The notes under the pieces are model-generated. The model was not told where the DNA came from, searched no databases, and was given only the letters and a program-made list of their open reading frames with translations. Positions 22,898 to 35,247 of a stretch of 64,000 bases of DNA are shown piece by piece. The stretch comes from Zingiber officinale. Lineage: Eukaryota > Streptophyta > Magnoliopsida > Zingiberales > Zingiberaceae. Every line of letters starts with the position of its first letter. The stretch's first letter is position 1. The stretch covers positions 25,116,492-25,180,491 of the forward strand of contig NC_056004.1 in assembly GCF_018446385.1 (NCBI RefSeq), written 5' to 3'. A program made the translations under genes and the position numbers.

Positions 22898-24290
22898 GTG
22901 GAGTTTGCTATTGAGTTGATTCCGAGAATTGTGCTGACATCGAAAGCTCCTTATCGTATGACACCAAAAGAGTTGAACGAACTAAAGGTTCAACTCCAGG
23001 AGCTTTTAGATAGGGGATTTATACGCCCTAGTGCTTCTCCGTGGGGTTCTTCGATATTATTTGTCAAGAAAAAGGATGATACTCTAAGTTTGTGTATAGA
23101 TTATAGACAGCTGAATGCAGTGACCATCAGAAATAAGTACCCCTTACCTCGGATCAAGGATTTATTTGATCAGCTCAGAGGTACATCAGTGTATTCTAAG
23201 ATTGATCTGCGGTCCGGATATCATCAGCTGAGAGTCAAAGAATCTAATATTCAGAAGACAACATTCTGTACCAGATACGACCATTATAAGTTTTTGGTAA
23301 TGACATTTGGGCTTACCAATGCTCCAGTGGTATTTATGGATTTGAATAACTGCGTCTTCCTGGAGTATCTTGATCAGTTTGTTATCGTTTTCATCGATGG
23401 CATATTGGTTTACTCGCGTTCCGAGGAGGAACATGCGCAGCATCTTCGCACAGTCTTGGAGAATCTTCGACGACATCAACTATATGCAAAGTTCAGCAAG
23501 TGTGCTTTCTGGCTATCTTCAGTCGGTTTTCTGGGTCATGTGGTCTCTAGCCGAGGTATTTTAGTAGACCCTCAGAAGATCGAGGCTGTCACCAGTTGGG
23601 AGCAGTCGAAATCAGTATAGGAGATCCATAGTTTTTTGGGGCTGGCAGGATATTACAGATGTTTTGTTGAGGGTTTCTCCCGTATAGCTATGCCACTGAT
23701 ACGCTTGACCAAGAAAGGCGTGAAGTTCATGTGGTCCGAGGCCTGTGAGACTAGCTTCCAGGAGCTGGAGCGGAGATTAGTGATAACTCCGGTGTTGGTT
23801 TTGTCCGCTGGAGAGGATGGATTCATACTTTACACTAACGCATCTCTTCAGGGTTTGGGCACTATTCTGATGCAGCACGACAGAGTAGTCTCCTATGCTT
23901 CTCGTCAGTTGAAGGAGCATGAGAAGAACTACCCTGTAGCTAGCTGCCATCATCTTTGCTTTGAAGATTTGGTGACATCATCTGTACGACATTACCTTTG
24001 AGATTCTCACGGATCATAAGAATCTCAAATATATTTTTACCCAGAAGAAACTTAATCTCCAGCAGAGGAGATGGATGGAGTTCATGAAGGATTACTATTG
24101 TACCATTAGCTATCACCCGGGGAAAGCTAATGTGGTTGCCGATGCACTCAGCAGGAAGTCCAGAGGGACTTTGGCTTGCCACCGAGCTTTAGTCACGAAC
24201 TTGATTCAGGGTTTCTCCGAGTTGGGCCTTGAGGAGCAAGGACAGACAGAGCGAGGTGTTTTGGTTACTATGGTTGCTTAGTCGTCGATC
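22898..24290 (+). pseudogene. rt: Inner gypsy reverse transcriptase and RNase H, broken
   Basis: Reverse transcriptase is open for 240 codons (22898-23620), with [34 protein letters not shown] and [18 protein letters not shown]. The catalytic box at 23391-23402 reads FIDG where FIDD is expected, so one metal-binding aspartate is lost. A TAG at about 23618 ends the frame, and [18 protein letters not shown] follows in frame from 23636. RNase H starts at about 23820 with LYTNASLQGLG, with asparagine in place of the first catalytic aspartate. It then shifts frame after NYPV (about 23938) and resumes as [16 protein letters not shown] at about 24111-24158. The domain order is that of Ty3/gypsy. Confidence 0.87.
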
Positions 24291-25300
24291 AGGACGAGGA
24301 TCCGAGAGGCCCAGGACAGTGATCAACATTTTCAATTCATTGGCAGCCAGATAGCTTCCGGGCAGCAGACAGAGTTCACTCGAGATGATGCGGGTGTTAT
24401 ATATTTTCGAGGTCGATTATGTGTATGTCCATCTCACCCGGTCAGGGAGGAGTTACTTTAGGAGGCTCATCATTTCTGATTTGCTATCCACCCAGGTGGG
24501 ACCCGCATGTATAGGGATTTAAGGCGTTCCTACTGGTGGAACGACATGAAGAAAGACATTGCGAAATTCGTAGCTAGATGTCTTGTCTGTCAGCAGGTGA
24601 AGCTTGAGCACCAGAGACCTGCCGGATTACTTTAGCGGATTCCTATTCCTAAGTGGAAATGGGAACACATTACCATGGATTTTGTGGTGGATTTGCCTAG
24701 GACACGACGAGGCCATGACGCAATTTAGGTAATCGTTGATCGATTAACCAAATCGGCGCACTTCTTAGCGATCCAGAAGACTGATTCCCTGTATCGATTG
24801 GCAGATCTGTATTGCCGGGAGATCATCATATTACATGGTGTTCCTTTGAGTATTATTTTGGATAGGGGCCCTCGGTTCACGTCCCGATTCTGGCAGAGTC
24901 TGCAGCAGGCCTTGGGCACTTAGCTTCGTTTCAGTACAACTTTCCATCTGCAGTCAGATGGACAGTTAGAGCTGACCATTCAGACTCTAGAGGAATTGCT
25001 GAGGTCTTGTGTATTAGATTTTGGAGACAGTTGGGAGGACCATCTGCCATTGATAGAGTTCGCCTACAACAACAGCTTTCATTCGGCTATCCAGATGGCA
25101 CCGTTTGAAGCGTTGTATGGTAGGCCTTGTTGGACACCCACCCTCTGGAAGGAGGTTGGGGAGGCCTAGCTGCTAGGGCCTCATAGAGCTCAGCAGGAGG
25201 CAGAGTTGGTCCATACTATCAGACAAAGGATGTCAGAGGCACAGGACCGCTAGAAGAGTTATGCTGATCGGAGACGGAGACCCCTGGAGTTTTCTACTGG
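24291..25300 (+). pseudogene. int: Inner gypsy integrase, broken
   Basis: The zinc region is visible as [24 protein letters not shown], then CLVCQQVK (about 24489-24602). The core reads ITMDFVVDLPRTRRG (first aspartate), then [15 protein letters not shown] (second). The third block (FHLQSDGQLELTIQTLEELLRSC, about 24942-25010) has lost part of its usual sequence but keeps a glutamate. EDHLPLIEFAYNNSFHSAI and FEALYGRPC follow. TAG codons appear at several sites where glutamine or tryptophan is expected. Confidence 0.85.
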
Positions 25301-25717
25301 TGACCATGTTTTTCTGCGAGTCTCACCCACGATGGGGTGAAGAGATTTTGCTTCAGAGGTAAGCTAGCTCCATGATACATTGGACCTTTCTAGATCTTGG
25401 AGAGGATTGGAGCGGTAGCTTATCGTCTGGCACTACCACCGTCCCTAGCAGGCGTTCACAACGTATTCCATGTGTCTATGCTGAGGAAATGTATATCCGA
25501 CCCGGCACATGTGCTGACAGATATCTCAGTTCCTATTCAGCCTGACGTTACCTACAAGGAGGTTCCGGTATGAATTCTGGACCGAAAAGAGCGTCAGCTG
25601 CAGAACAAAATTATCCGACTAGTTAAAGTTAGATGGCAGCATCATTCGGACGAGTAGGCTACCTAGGAGCTCGAGGATATGATCCGAGCTCAATACCCCC
25701 ATCTTTTCACTTGAGGT
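25301..25717 (+). pseudogene. Inner gypsy integrase C-terminus with chromodomain-like end
   Basis: Readable parts are GDHVFLRVSP, HNVFHVSMLRKCISDP and PIQPDVTYKEVPV. These are followed by ILDRKERQLQNK and LVKVRWQHHSDE, then ELEDMIRAQYPHLF before a stop near 25713-25715. This is the arrangement of the chromodomain at the end of chromovirus integrase, which is thought to steer insertion to marked chromatin. Two or three stops interrupt it. Confidence 0.78.
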
Positions 25718-25810
25718 ATGTGGGTTAAATTTACCATTCAGCATTTATACTCTTTATCTTTTGCTAGTACTTGCTGATGGTAAATAGTAAAATTTGGGGA
25801 CCAAATTTTT

Positions 25811-25825
25811 ATTAGTGGGGGAGAA
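25811..25825 (+). promoter_or_regulatory. Polypurine tract of inner gypsy
   Basis: AGTGGGGGAGAA immediately precedes the TG of the 3' LTR. The same tract precedes the outer 3' LTR. Confidence 0.82.
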
Positions 25826-28450
25826 TGTAAAATATCAAAAAAGGGCGAATAACCATAAGGGAATTTTCTGAAATATTTAGAAATTTTCTAGAAATTTTTC
25901 AGAGCCCGTATGGCGTAGGTTACGTGGATAGATATTGGGCCCCCGAAAAAGCCTGTTTAGGATACTCTATTTAAGCGAGGAAAAGTTGGATTTTTCCTTT
26001 TGTTTTTCTTTGTTTTCTATTCCTCTCCTTCCCCCGACGTCGAGCAGCGCCGAAGCTTCCTTCTTTTCCTCTTCGTGTGAAGACAACTCGGAGCCACCCG
26101 AGCAGCGCCGCACCTCTGCCCTAGCGCCGACCACCTCCTCTGCCCAACATCGTTGCTTCCGCCACCTTCTCTAATCATCGTCCAATACCAAGCTTTCTTC
26201 CCGATTTAGTGAAATCATGCCCTACCTCCAACCACACGAGCGCAAGGGATGCAGATCCATCTCAAGCAACTCGATCACCTTCCTTCATCCTTGCGAGTGT
26301 TGTGGTCTTCAATCTATCATCGACAGACATGGGCCTATCGTCGACACTGCATGCCCTTCTGTTCTCTACACCGCTGAGAATCGGATTAAGGCTAGGAAGT
26401 GAAGGCAGTGGGAAGCAACAATAAACCTCTATTGTCGGTGTGTACCACCATCAACCACTTGCGGATTTAGGTAAGTTATGCTCTTGATCTTTAAGATTTC
26501 AAAAACCCTAATTGCCTACTGGTTGGATGCAGAAGCAACTCTAGGTTTGGTATCAACGGGATTAAGCTGTTGTTGGAGATGAGGAATCTGATCATTATTC
26601 ATACACTTAGGTGAGCATGTTCAGTGATTTTATTTGGATTCCTATTGAGGATGATCTGTTCTGTACAGATTCTATATAGGTTATTAGATTACATCTGGGT
26701 TGATCTAATTGGAAATCTTCATCGGAACTATGATTTTAAATACAAAGAAAGGATAAGATTATTAAATAGGTTTGGAGATTTTTATTTAACTATATAGCTA
26801 AATACATTATGTTTGATATCACAGGACTTTGATTCGAGACGGTGTCTCGACGAAGGATTTATTTCAGATACGATCCTCTTATTGGAGGCGGGTACCTTGA
26901 CTTATCTATTTTGATATGTCATATTGATATGCTTAGTAATATTTAACAAGTAGTAATATTTATGTTCATTTTTGCATCGGTATTTCATTATCTATTACCT
27001 GAGCATGCTGTATTTATTTCCTGTTGTTGGATACATGTTCCTTTGATTATATGTGACCTTAAGGTAATGACATACCATACCATATTATGTTCAGGACATT
27101 ATTTTTTTTACCATCCCCGACCTATGTACCTAGATCATATTATTTGATCCATATATCTTTTGGTACACATTTTGGTAGAGATGGAAAGGATCAGGATATT
27201 TCCATCCTTAGTGTCATGCATCATCTCGCATGATTGCATGTTGTGTGATTGTTGGCTCCATTATTGTTGAGCACATCGCCAGTTACATGGATCTACACAC
27301 ACAACCACTCACTAGTTAGTGGTTTCTATCAGGCAGGGTGTGTTGCAGCAGGTTACTCTGTCAAGGGCTCCGTTGGTCCACTCATGGGTAGTGTGACGCA
27401 GCGTTGTAGCTGGACAGGGATCCCTCCTTTGGACTGGCTCAGGGAGATGAGAGCATTGAGCTCCCCCACTTATGATTTGGAGTAAGGAGGATAGGTGTAC
27501 TCTGACAACATCCCGTCCATTCGGTCACTCAGGAGCAGTGAAGGCAGAGTGCACGATTGTCACAACCCTACCCACTCAGTCTCACCATCGTGTGTGAGAC
27601 GGCTGACTAGAAGTAGGAGTGTCTAGGACATGTCATTGGCATCATACATATTGAAGTATTTATTTCTTGTGTTTGCTGCACTTATTTGCTGCATATTTGG
27701 TGGATGCATATGTTTGACATGCATACAGGATTTATGATACTCTCGGTCTGACGACCTTACTATCCCTATACCTAGGTCCTGGTCAGTACAGATACTCTTG
27801 TTCCTTACATTTTAACATTTTTCATATGATATATATATCCAGGAGATTGTACGCATATTTATTATTAGTTGTTATTTCTTACTATGCATATTAGTAGTTA
27901 CCCGTTGAGGAGTTGACTCACCCCGTTGATATTACTATTTCAGGTTGAGGTTGTCCGGAGATCTCCAGTCGCTAGTCTCGCTGTAAATTGCAAGGATGTT
28001 GTTTGGTATTTTGGTTTTCTTATTATACTATCCAGACTATGTTTTTGACTTGTTCTGGTTTTGCTCTCTATCGATATTATATGGGTTTCCTTTATTTATC
28101 GATGGGGTTTTATTTGGATATGTTTTGCTACTTGCCTGCCTGGACGGTAGAAGAGGTGAGTTGATTGTATTTGCATTGTTGTGATTTGAGTTTTATGGGT
28201 GTAGGTGAGTAGGATATAAGATTTGAGTTTTATGGGTGCAGTTGAGTAGGATATTTGAGATGATTTCCTTATTGTTGCTTTAGTTTGGTTTGTTTACTAT
28301 TATACTGCGTAGTTGTCACTTTTATTTTTTTCTATGTTTTTGACCGTGTTGGTCATGTATGGATATGTTGTAGAAAGTTTCAGATTGTCATCTGTATAGG
28401 GGAGATGCTGTCGAAGTTTCCTATAGTAGGGACTCCTCCGGGGCGTGACA
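25826..28450 (+). repeat. 3' LTR of inner gypsy
   Basis: 2625 bp, matching 17642-20267 with scattered substitutions and short indels, including a 20-odd bp gap near 26540. It ends GGGCGTGACA. Confidence 0.88.
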
Positions 28451-30185
28451 ATTTATTGATAAATAAGGGGTTAAACTAATATAAGGAAGATGATAGCTTT
28501 ATTAGGGTTAAACCAGTTTAACTCTAGCTTGGGTGGTTAATCAATAATCGTATTTGATTATGATTATCCTAAATAGGTTTAAGGATTTGATTTAGCTATT
28601 TAACTCATAAGTAATTAGCTAAATCTGTATGTTATGATTTATAGGACTTTGATTCGAGACATGCATCTCGACGTGGGATCTTTCGGATACGATCTCCATT
28701 TTTGAGGTGGGTACCTTGACTTATCTTTAGATATTGTCATTTGATATGTATAATATATTTTAACGAGTAGTAATGATTATGTTCATATATGCATCGGTAT
28801 GCCACTACTTGTTACATGTTGCATGCTTGATTTTGCTTGACTATTTTGCATTCATTACCCTCATGATTATTTATGCTCATAGTGGTAGTGACATGTCATG
28901 ACTTATGATATACCGGACTAGACATTTACCATATCTGATACGTGTACCTAGATCTTCTTATTTGAGCTATTTATTTTTGGTACATGTTTTATGGAGGTAG
29001 ATATGGTCAGGATTTTCATGCTTAGTGGCATGCACCATCTTACATGATTGCATGCTGAGCAATTGATGGATCCATTATTATTGAGCACATTGCCAGTTAC
29101 ATGGATCTGCACACACAACCACTCATGGGTGAGTGGTTTTTATTCAGGCAGGGTGTGTTGCAGCAGGTTACTCTGTCGTTGCTCCGTTGATCCGCTCATG
29201 GGTAGTGTGACTGTAACATGGTAGCAAGACAGGGATCCTTCCTCTAGATTGTCTCAGGGAGATGAGAGCATTGAGCTCCCCCACTTATGATTTGGGGTAC
29301 GAGGATAGGTGTACTCCGACAGCATCCTGTCCACTCGGTCACTCATCAGGAGTAGTGATGGCAGAGTGTACAGTTGTCATAGCCCTACCCACTCGGTCTC
29401 ACCATCGTGTGTGAGATGGTTGACTGGCGTCAGGGGTGGCAAGGACATGTCATTTTCATCATATGCATGATTGCATTTATTGCTTGTGTTTCCTACACTT
29501 TATTTGCTGCATATTTGGTGGATGCATATATTTGACATGCATATAGGGACATGTTACTTTTGGTTTGACGACCTTATTATTTTGATAGGAGGTCTTGGTG
29601 AGTACAGCTTCTCCTTTTCTTACAGTTTTACATTTTCCATTACTCCAGGAGACTGTACACATATTTATTAATATTGGTTATTTCTTGTTATGCATGTCAG
29701 CCTGATACCCGCTGAGTTGTTGAACTCACCCTGTTGATTTATTACCATTTCAGGTTGATGCTGTCAAGAGGTTCCAGTCACTAGTCCCCCACCACCTGTC
29801 GCGACGGGTTTTTCAGTCTTGGATATTTGGTTTACTTGTTATGTATTTTCTATATACTTGTGATGGAGGATTGTACTCGAGGATTTTTATCGAGTTTTGG
29901 TCTACTACTTATTTTTCCGTTGCGATGATTTCTCTATTGTGTTATGTGTTTTTCGTCGTAGTAGTGGAGTAGGTTGTTTTCAAATAACCTGCGTGGTTGT
30001 GTCAGCCAGAGGCTGAGATGATATAAATTGCATGGATTGTTGTTGTATTTTATATTTATTGTTCCGACAGTGTTGGCCGAGGTTTATGTTTCTCGGAGGG
30101 CTTGTAGTAAAGTTTCATATTGTCACCGGTACAGGGGAGATGCTGCCAAAATTTTCTCAAGCAGGGACTCCCCCGGGGTGTGACA
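28451..30185 (+). repeat. 5' LTR of outer gypsy, second part
   Basis: Resumes at TGATAAATAAGG (28457), as in the 3' LTR at 36346, and ends GTGTGACA at 30185. No gene is seen. Confidence 0.85.
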
Positions 30186-30440
30186 ATTTATTTTATATCA
30201 AAGCTCGATTTTGCAAGTTAATCTAGGTATTTTGCAAGTTAATCTAATACTAATTTATTTGGTATCAGAGCATGTTTACGATGCCTGCTTTTTTGTGTTA
30301 TGGATTTTTGAGATAATCTGATATTAATTTATTTGGTATTAGAGCCCAGGTTTTGCAAGTCAATCTGGGTAATTTTTGGATTTATACAGATTTCCATCAA
30401 TTTTTAGGTTCGGAAGTCCGAGGTATTTTTAGACAAGGTT
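30186..30440 (+). repeat. Duplicated primer-site region of outer gypsy
   Basis: Three related versions of the leader are present: TTTTATATCAAAGCTCG (about 30190), ATTTGGTATCAGAGCATG (30257) and ATTTGGTATTAGAGCCC (about 30328), each followed or preceded by TTGCAAGT-AATCT-type text. Only the second keeps TGGTATCAGAGC, and it is not adjacent to the LTR. Confidence 0.7.
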
Positions 30441-31632
30441 ATAATTGGGGACTTGGCAGTGAAGGAACATCTCCAGACGGCAAATAGGTATGATGATTAC
30501 TTTTGGTACTTATAGTAATATTTGGGTAATAATTTAATAGATATGATGAGATCTACATGTGTTCCCGCTCCGAGTCATGGTGCAGGATGTCCATGCAAGA
30601 GGACGATGGAATCCCTGGCGACGAAGTAGCCAAGATGTCTGCTGAGGTCGAGTCGATCGATCAGGTATAGACTCCACATGGTACTGCGGGCACGTCGGGC
30701 TCCAGACTCCAACAGCTTCAGAGGTACCTACCTCGACCATACCCGCCGTACCCACTCCCACAGTATGATATGAATCTAGAATAATAAACTACTTATAAAT
30801 ATAGCTCTACAGCTTTCTTTGATATCAACCAACAATATGAAAAATATAACCATAGATAATTGATAATGTAGTCATGCTGAGATATCATGACTCGTGAAAA
30901 TATGAGCATTTGGTGCATTATAATTATCAATAGTAAAGTGGCTATCAAGGTCTCATTGGCAAATTGGGAGACATTGATGCTTGTGGTCTCCTACATGCGG
31001 ATAGTAGCCGAGTGGTCGCAGTCAGGTGGGTCAGGGAACTTCTAGGGTATCTGGTCGGCCTCAGAAGTTAGAGCGGTCTTCATCAGGATGTTTCTGGTCT
31101 ACTCAACAGAACCATAAACAACCCGCCAGCGACATTCATTGCACTAGATGTGGGTCCAGAGACCACATCATCTCAGCCTACTCCCTGGGGCAGTCAGTTT
31201 GTTATTATTGCAAATTTCCTGGGCATTTAAGCCGAGATTGTTTGCTGAAGGCTCAGCATATTTCTTCTAGGGTTTCTATTCATGGAGGACAACCCAGTCA
31301 GTCAGGGATTCAACGAGGAGGGCAGAGAGCACAAATCTTCACATAGCCAGCAGAGGACAGCTCCCCCTGCAGTAGCTGCATATGGCATGCACAGAAAGGA
31401 GCACTCCAGGGCCCATATAGTATCCCAGAGCTCTGTTTCGGGACCTCAGTATCTGACGCAGGGGCAGTATCAGCTACAACCCTAGCCACTAGTTCAATAC
31501 TAGTCACAGCCTCAACCCCAAGTGTAGTATCAGTCGCAGGCTCAGCCACTGGTTCAGTACCAGTCGTAGCCCCAACCACCTGTCCAGTATCAATCACAAC
31601 CCTCATATCCATCTTTGGCATAGTATCCAACA
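30440..31632 (+). pseudogene. gag: Outer gypsy gag, mostly deleted and partly replaced
   Basis: The N-terminal part (to about 30765) aligns with inner 20430-20745, and alignment resumes near 31010 with inner 21630. About 0.86 kb of gag, including the core, is missing. In its place, about 30770-30985 is AT-rich sequence with no counterpart in the inner copy. The second zinc knuckle CYYCKFPGHLSRDC is intact at about 31201-31242, preceded by HCTRCGSRDHI-like sequence. A Gln-rich repeat follows at 31470-31610, with several stops. The protein cannot form particles. Confidence 0.8.
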
Positions 31633-32160
31633 ATGACTCAGTGGCAGGCTCAGACTCAGGCGCAACAGCCTTTGGCAGCACTACCACATCCACCACCGCC
31701 AGAGACTAGACGTATTCATGCGGTTACCAGAGAGGATGCGCAGCGGGCCAACGAATCCATTTTCCACAGTATGGTTTTACTTTATGCATTATCCTCTAAT
31801 ATGCTGATAGATACTGGTAGCTCGCATTCCTTTATTTCCCGTGCCTTTATAAGGGACATAGGTAGACTACCTACTCTTAGTCCGCGGCGACTAACCATCT
31901 CCCTACCGTTCGGTGATACATTGGACGTCACTCAGGAGGTCAAAGGTTGCCCGTTAGATTTTGGCAACATGATACTCATGGTTGATTTATTAGTACTGGA
32001 AATGGTCGAGTTTAACATTATCCATGGCATGGATTGACTGTCATCATATCATGCCACGGTTGATTGCCAGATGAGAGTGGTCACATTCTGACCTCTAAAC
32101 CAACCCTCGTGGGATTTCACTACATCAAGGATGACGGCATATCGATCATTTATGCAATTC
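31633..32160 (+). pseudogene. pr: Outer gypsy protease
   Basis: LIDTGSSHSFISRAF marks the active site (about 31804-31848), followed by RDIGRLPTL, GCPLDFGN and NIIHGMD. The frame ends at a TGA at about 32036, where tryptophan is expected. Traces of the following residues continue to about 32160. In the inner copy the same residues read as far as RPPNQPSW. Confidence 0.83.
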
Positions 32161-32255
32161 AGGCTTAGAAGCTATTGTCGCATGTTTGCCAAGAATTTCT
32201 TTTGTCACTAATTAATGCTAACAACAGTGGGAGTACTTAGCTCTCAGACGTTCCA

Positions 32256-33460
32256 ATGGTCCGAGAGTATCCGGATGTATTTCCAGATGAGTTACCAGGC
32301 TTGCCTCCCCGAAGGCAAGTGGAGTTTCCTATTGAGTTGATTCCGGGAACCGTGCCAGCATCAAAATCTCCTTACCGTATGGCACCTAAAGAGTTGGGCG
32401 AGCTAAAGGTCCAACTCCAGGAGTTATTAGATAGGGGATTTATTCGCCCTAGTGTTTCTCCGTGGGGGTTCTCCGGTATTATTTGTGAAGAAAAAGAATG
32501 GTACTCTGAGGTTGTGCATCGATTACAGACAGCTGAATGCAGTGACCGTCAGGAATAAGTACCCCTTACCATGGATCAAGGATTTATTTGATCAGCTCAG
32601 AGGTATATCAGTGTATTCTAGGATTGATCTGCGATCCAGATATCATCAGCTGAGATTTAAAGAATCTGATATTCAAAAGATAACATTCCACACTAGATAC
32701 GGACATTATGAATTTTTGGTAATGTCATTTGGGCTTACCAATGCTCCAGCGGTGTTTATGGATTTGATGAACCACATTTTTCTGGAGTATCTAGATCGGT
32801 TCGTTGTTATCTTCATCGACGACATATTGATCTACTCACGTTCCGAGGAAGAACATGCACAATATCTTCACACAGTCTTAGAGATTCTTCGACGACATCG
32901 ACTATATGAGAAGTTCAGCAAGTGCTTTTTGGCTACCCTCAGTCGATTTTTTGGGACACGTGGTTTCCAGCTGAGGTATTTCTGTAGACCATCAGAAGAT
33001 CAAGATTATCACCAACTGGGAGCAGCCGAAATTAGTTCAGGAGATCGGCAGTTTCTTGAGATTGGCCGAATATTATAGACAGTTCGTTGAGGGTTTTTCT
33101 CGCATAGCTATGTCACTGACACGCCTGACCAGGAAAGGCGTGAAGTTCACTTGGTCAAAAGCCTGCGAGACCAACTTCCAAGAGCTGAAGCGGAGATTAA
33201 TGTTGGCACCTCTGGAGAGGACGGATTAGTACTCTACATTGACACTTCTCTACAGGGATTGGGCGCTGTTCTAATGCAACACGGTAGGGTAGTCTCCTAT
33301 GCTTCTCGTCAGTTGAAAGACCATGAGAAGAACTACCCAGTACATGATATGGGGTTGGCCGCCATTATATTTACTTTGAAGATTTGGCGGCATCATTTGT
33401 ATGGTATTACATTTGAGATCCTCACCGATCATAAGAGTCTCAAATATCTTTTCACTTAGA
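32256..33460 (+). pseudogene. rt: Outer gypsy reverse transcriptase and RNase H, broken
   Basis: The first frame (32256-32558) carries VREYPDVFPDELPGLPPRRQVEFPIELIPG, and a run of five G at about 32464 shifts the frame after SVSPWG. The second frame (from about 32468) reads [25 protein letters not shown], then [13 protein letters not shown]. The catalytic FIDD at about 32812-32823 is intact, unlike in the inner copy. Another shift near 32925 breaks the thumb region. RNase H (33151-33459) has [14 protein letters not shown], with its first aspartate kept, and [11 protein letters not shown] before a TAG. Confidence 0.87.
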
Positions 33461-33493
33461 AGGAACTCAATCACCAACAACTAAAGGAGATGG

Positions 33494-34720
33494 ATGGAGT
33501 TCCTGAAGGATTATGACTGTACTATTAGCTACCACCTGGGGAAAGCTAATGTGGTTGTCGATGCACTTAGCAGAAAGTCCAGAGGGACTTTGGCTTGCCA
33601 TCGAGTTGTGGTCATGAACTTGATTCAGGGTTTCTCCAAGTTGGGCCTTGAGGAGCAAGGACGAATAGAGCAGGGTATTCTGGTTACCATGGTTGCTCAG
33701 TCGTCGATCAGGATGAGGATCCGAGAGGCCCAGGCCGGTGATCAGCACTTATAGTCCATTGGCAGCCAAATAGCTTCCGGGCAGCAGATAGAGTTCACCC
33801 GAGATGACGCGGGTATTATATATTTTCGAGGCCGATTATGCGTACCTCCATCTCACCCGGTCAGGGAGGAGTTACTTTATGAGGCTCATCACTCTCGATC
33901 TGCTATCCACCCAGGCGGGACCCGCATGCATCGAGACTTGAGGTGTTCCTATTGGTGGAACGACATGAAGAAAGACATCACAGAATTTATAGCCAGATGT
34001 CTTATTTGTTAGCAGGTGAAGGTTGAGCACCAGAGACCTACCAGATTACTTCAGAGGATTCCAATTCCAGAGTGGAAATGAGGGCACATCACTATAGATT
34101 TTATGGTGGGATTGCCTAGGACACGACGAGGCCATGACACGATTTGGGTAATCATTGATCGATTAACTAAATCCGTACACTTCCTAGCGATTTGGAAGAC
34201 CGACTCTCTGGACCGATTGGTGGAGCTGTATTGTAGAGAGGTCATAAGATTACATGATGTTCCTATGAGTATTATATCGGATAGAGACCCATAGTTCACG
34301 TTCCGGTTCTGGCAGAGTCTACAGCAGGCCTTGGGCACTCAGCTCCGTTTCAGTACAACTTTCCATCCACAGACAGATGGATAGTTAGAGTAGACTATTC
34401 AGACTTTAGAGGACTTGCTGAGGTCTTGTGTTATGGATTTTGGAGGCAGTTGGGAGGACCACTTGCCATTAGTAGAGTTCTCCTACAACAACAGCTATCA
34501 TTCGGCTATCCAGATTGCACCATTAGAAGCGTTGTATGGTTGGCTTTGTTGAACACCCACCCTCTGGGAGGAGGTTAGGGAGGCCCAGCTGTTAGGACCT
34601 CATAGAGCTTAATAGCAAGCAGAGTTGGTCCGTACTATCAGACGGAGGATGTCAGAGGCGCAAGACCGCCAGAAGAGTTATGCTGATCGGAGACAGAGAC
34701 CCCTGGAGTTCTCTACTGGC
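33494..34720 (+). pseudogene. int: Outer gypsy integrase, broken
   Basis: After the RNase H end ([16 protein letters not shown]) the zinc region reads [15 protein letters not shown] and CLIC. The core has ITIDFMVGLPRTRRGHDTIWVIIDRLTKSVHFLAI, then SIISDRDP with a stop where glutamine is expected. FHPQTDG and [12 protein letters not shown] follow. The region [17 protein letters not shown] closes the core. About six stops interrupt one frame. Confidence 0.85.
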
Positions 34721-35135
34721 GACCATGTATTTCTGAGAATTTCACCCACTAAAGGGGTGAAGAGATTTGGCTTCCGAGGTAAGCTAGCTCCATGATACAT
34801 TGGACCTTTCCAGATCTTAGAGAGGATTGGAGCGGTAGCTTACTGACTGGCACTACCACTGTCACTGGCAGGCCTTCACGATGTATTCCATGTGTCTATT
34901 CTAAGGAGATGCATATCTAACCCATCCCATGTCCTATGAGATATACCAGTTCCCATCCAGCCTGACGTTACCTATGAGGAGGTTACGGTACGGATTTTGG
35001 ACCACAAAGAGCGTCAGCTGCGGAACAAGACTATCTGGTTGGTTAAAATCGGATGACAGCATCATTCCAATGAGGAGGCTACTTGGGAGCTCAAGGATAC
35101 GATCCGAGCTCGATCCCCCCACCTTTTTTACTTGA
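34721..35135 (+). pseudogene. Outer gypsy integrase C-terminus with chromodomain-like end
   Basis: Readable parts are DVTYEEVTVRILDHKERQLRNK, then IWLVKIG, a stop, QHHSNEEATWELKDTIRARSPHLF (about 34968-35128). The pattern of basic, aromatic and ATWE residues fits a chromodomain. It is a little better preserved than in the inner copy. Confidence 0.78.
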
Positions 35136-35231
35136 GGTATGTGGGTTAATTTTTTTCATTCAGCATTTATACTCTTTATCTGTTGTTAGTAATTGCTGAT
35201 GGTAAATAATGAATTTTGATGATCAAATTTT

Positions 35232-35247
35232 TATTAGTGGGGGAGAA
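35232..35247 (+). promoter_or_regulatory. Polypurine tract of outer gypsy
   Basis: AGTGGGGGAGAA directly before the 3' LTR start TGTAAAATATGG. Confidence 0.82.

Larger units (their letters stand above)
17642..28450 (+). mobile_element. Chromodomain Ty3/gypsy element (inner, Tekay/Del-like)
   Basis: 10.8 kb with LTRs of 2626 bp (17642-20267) and 2625 bp (25826-28450), both TGTAAAATA to GTGACA. Primer site, gag with zinc-knuckle remnant, protease, reverse transcriptase, RNase H, integrase and chromodomain are all in place but carry many stops and frameshifts. It belongs to the same broad family as the outer element, since the second halves of the LTRs and the pol regions are clearly homologous. 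The flanking duplication is imperfect (GATAT before, TTTAT after, with one extra A). Confidence 0.88.
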
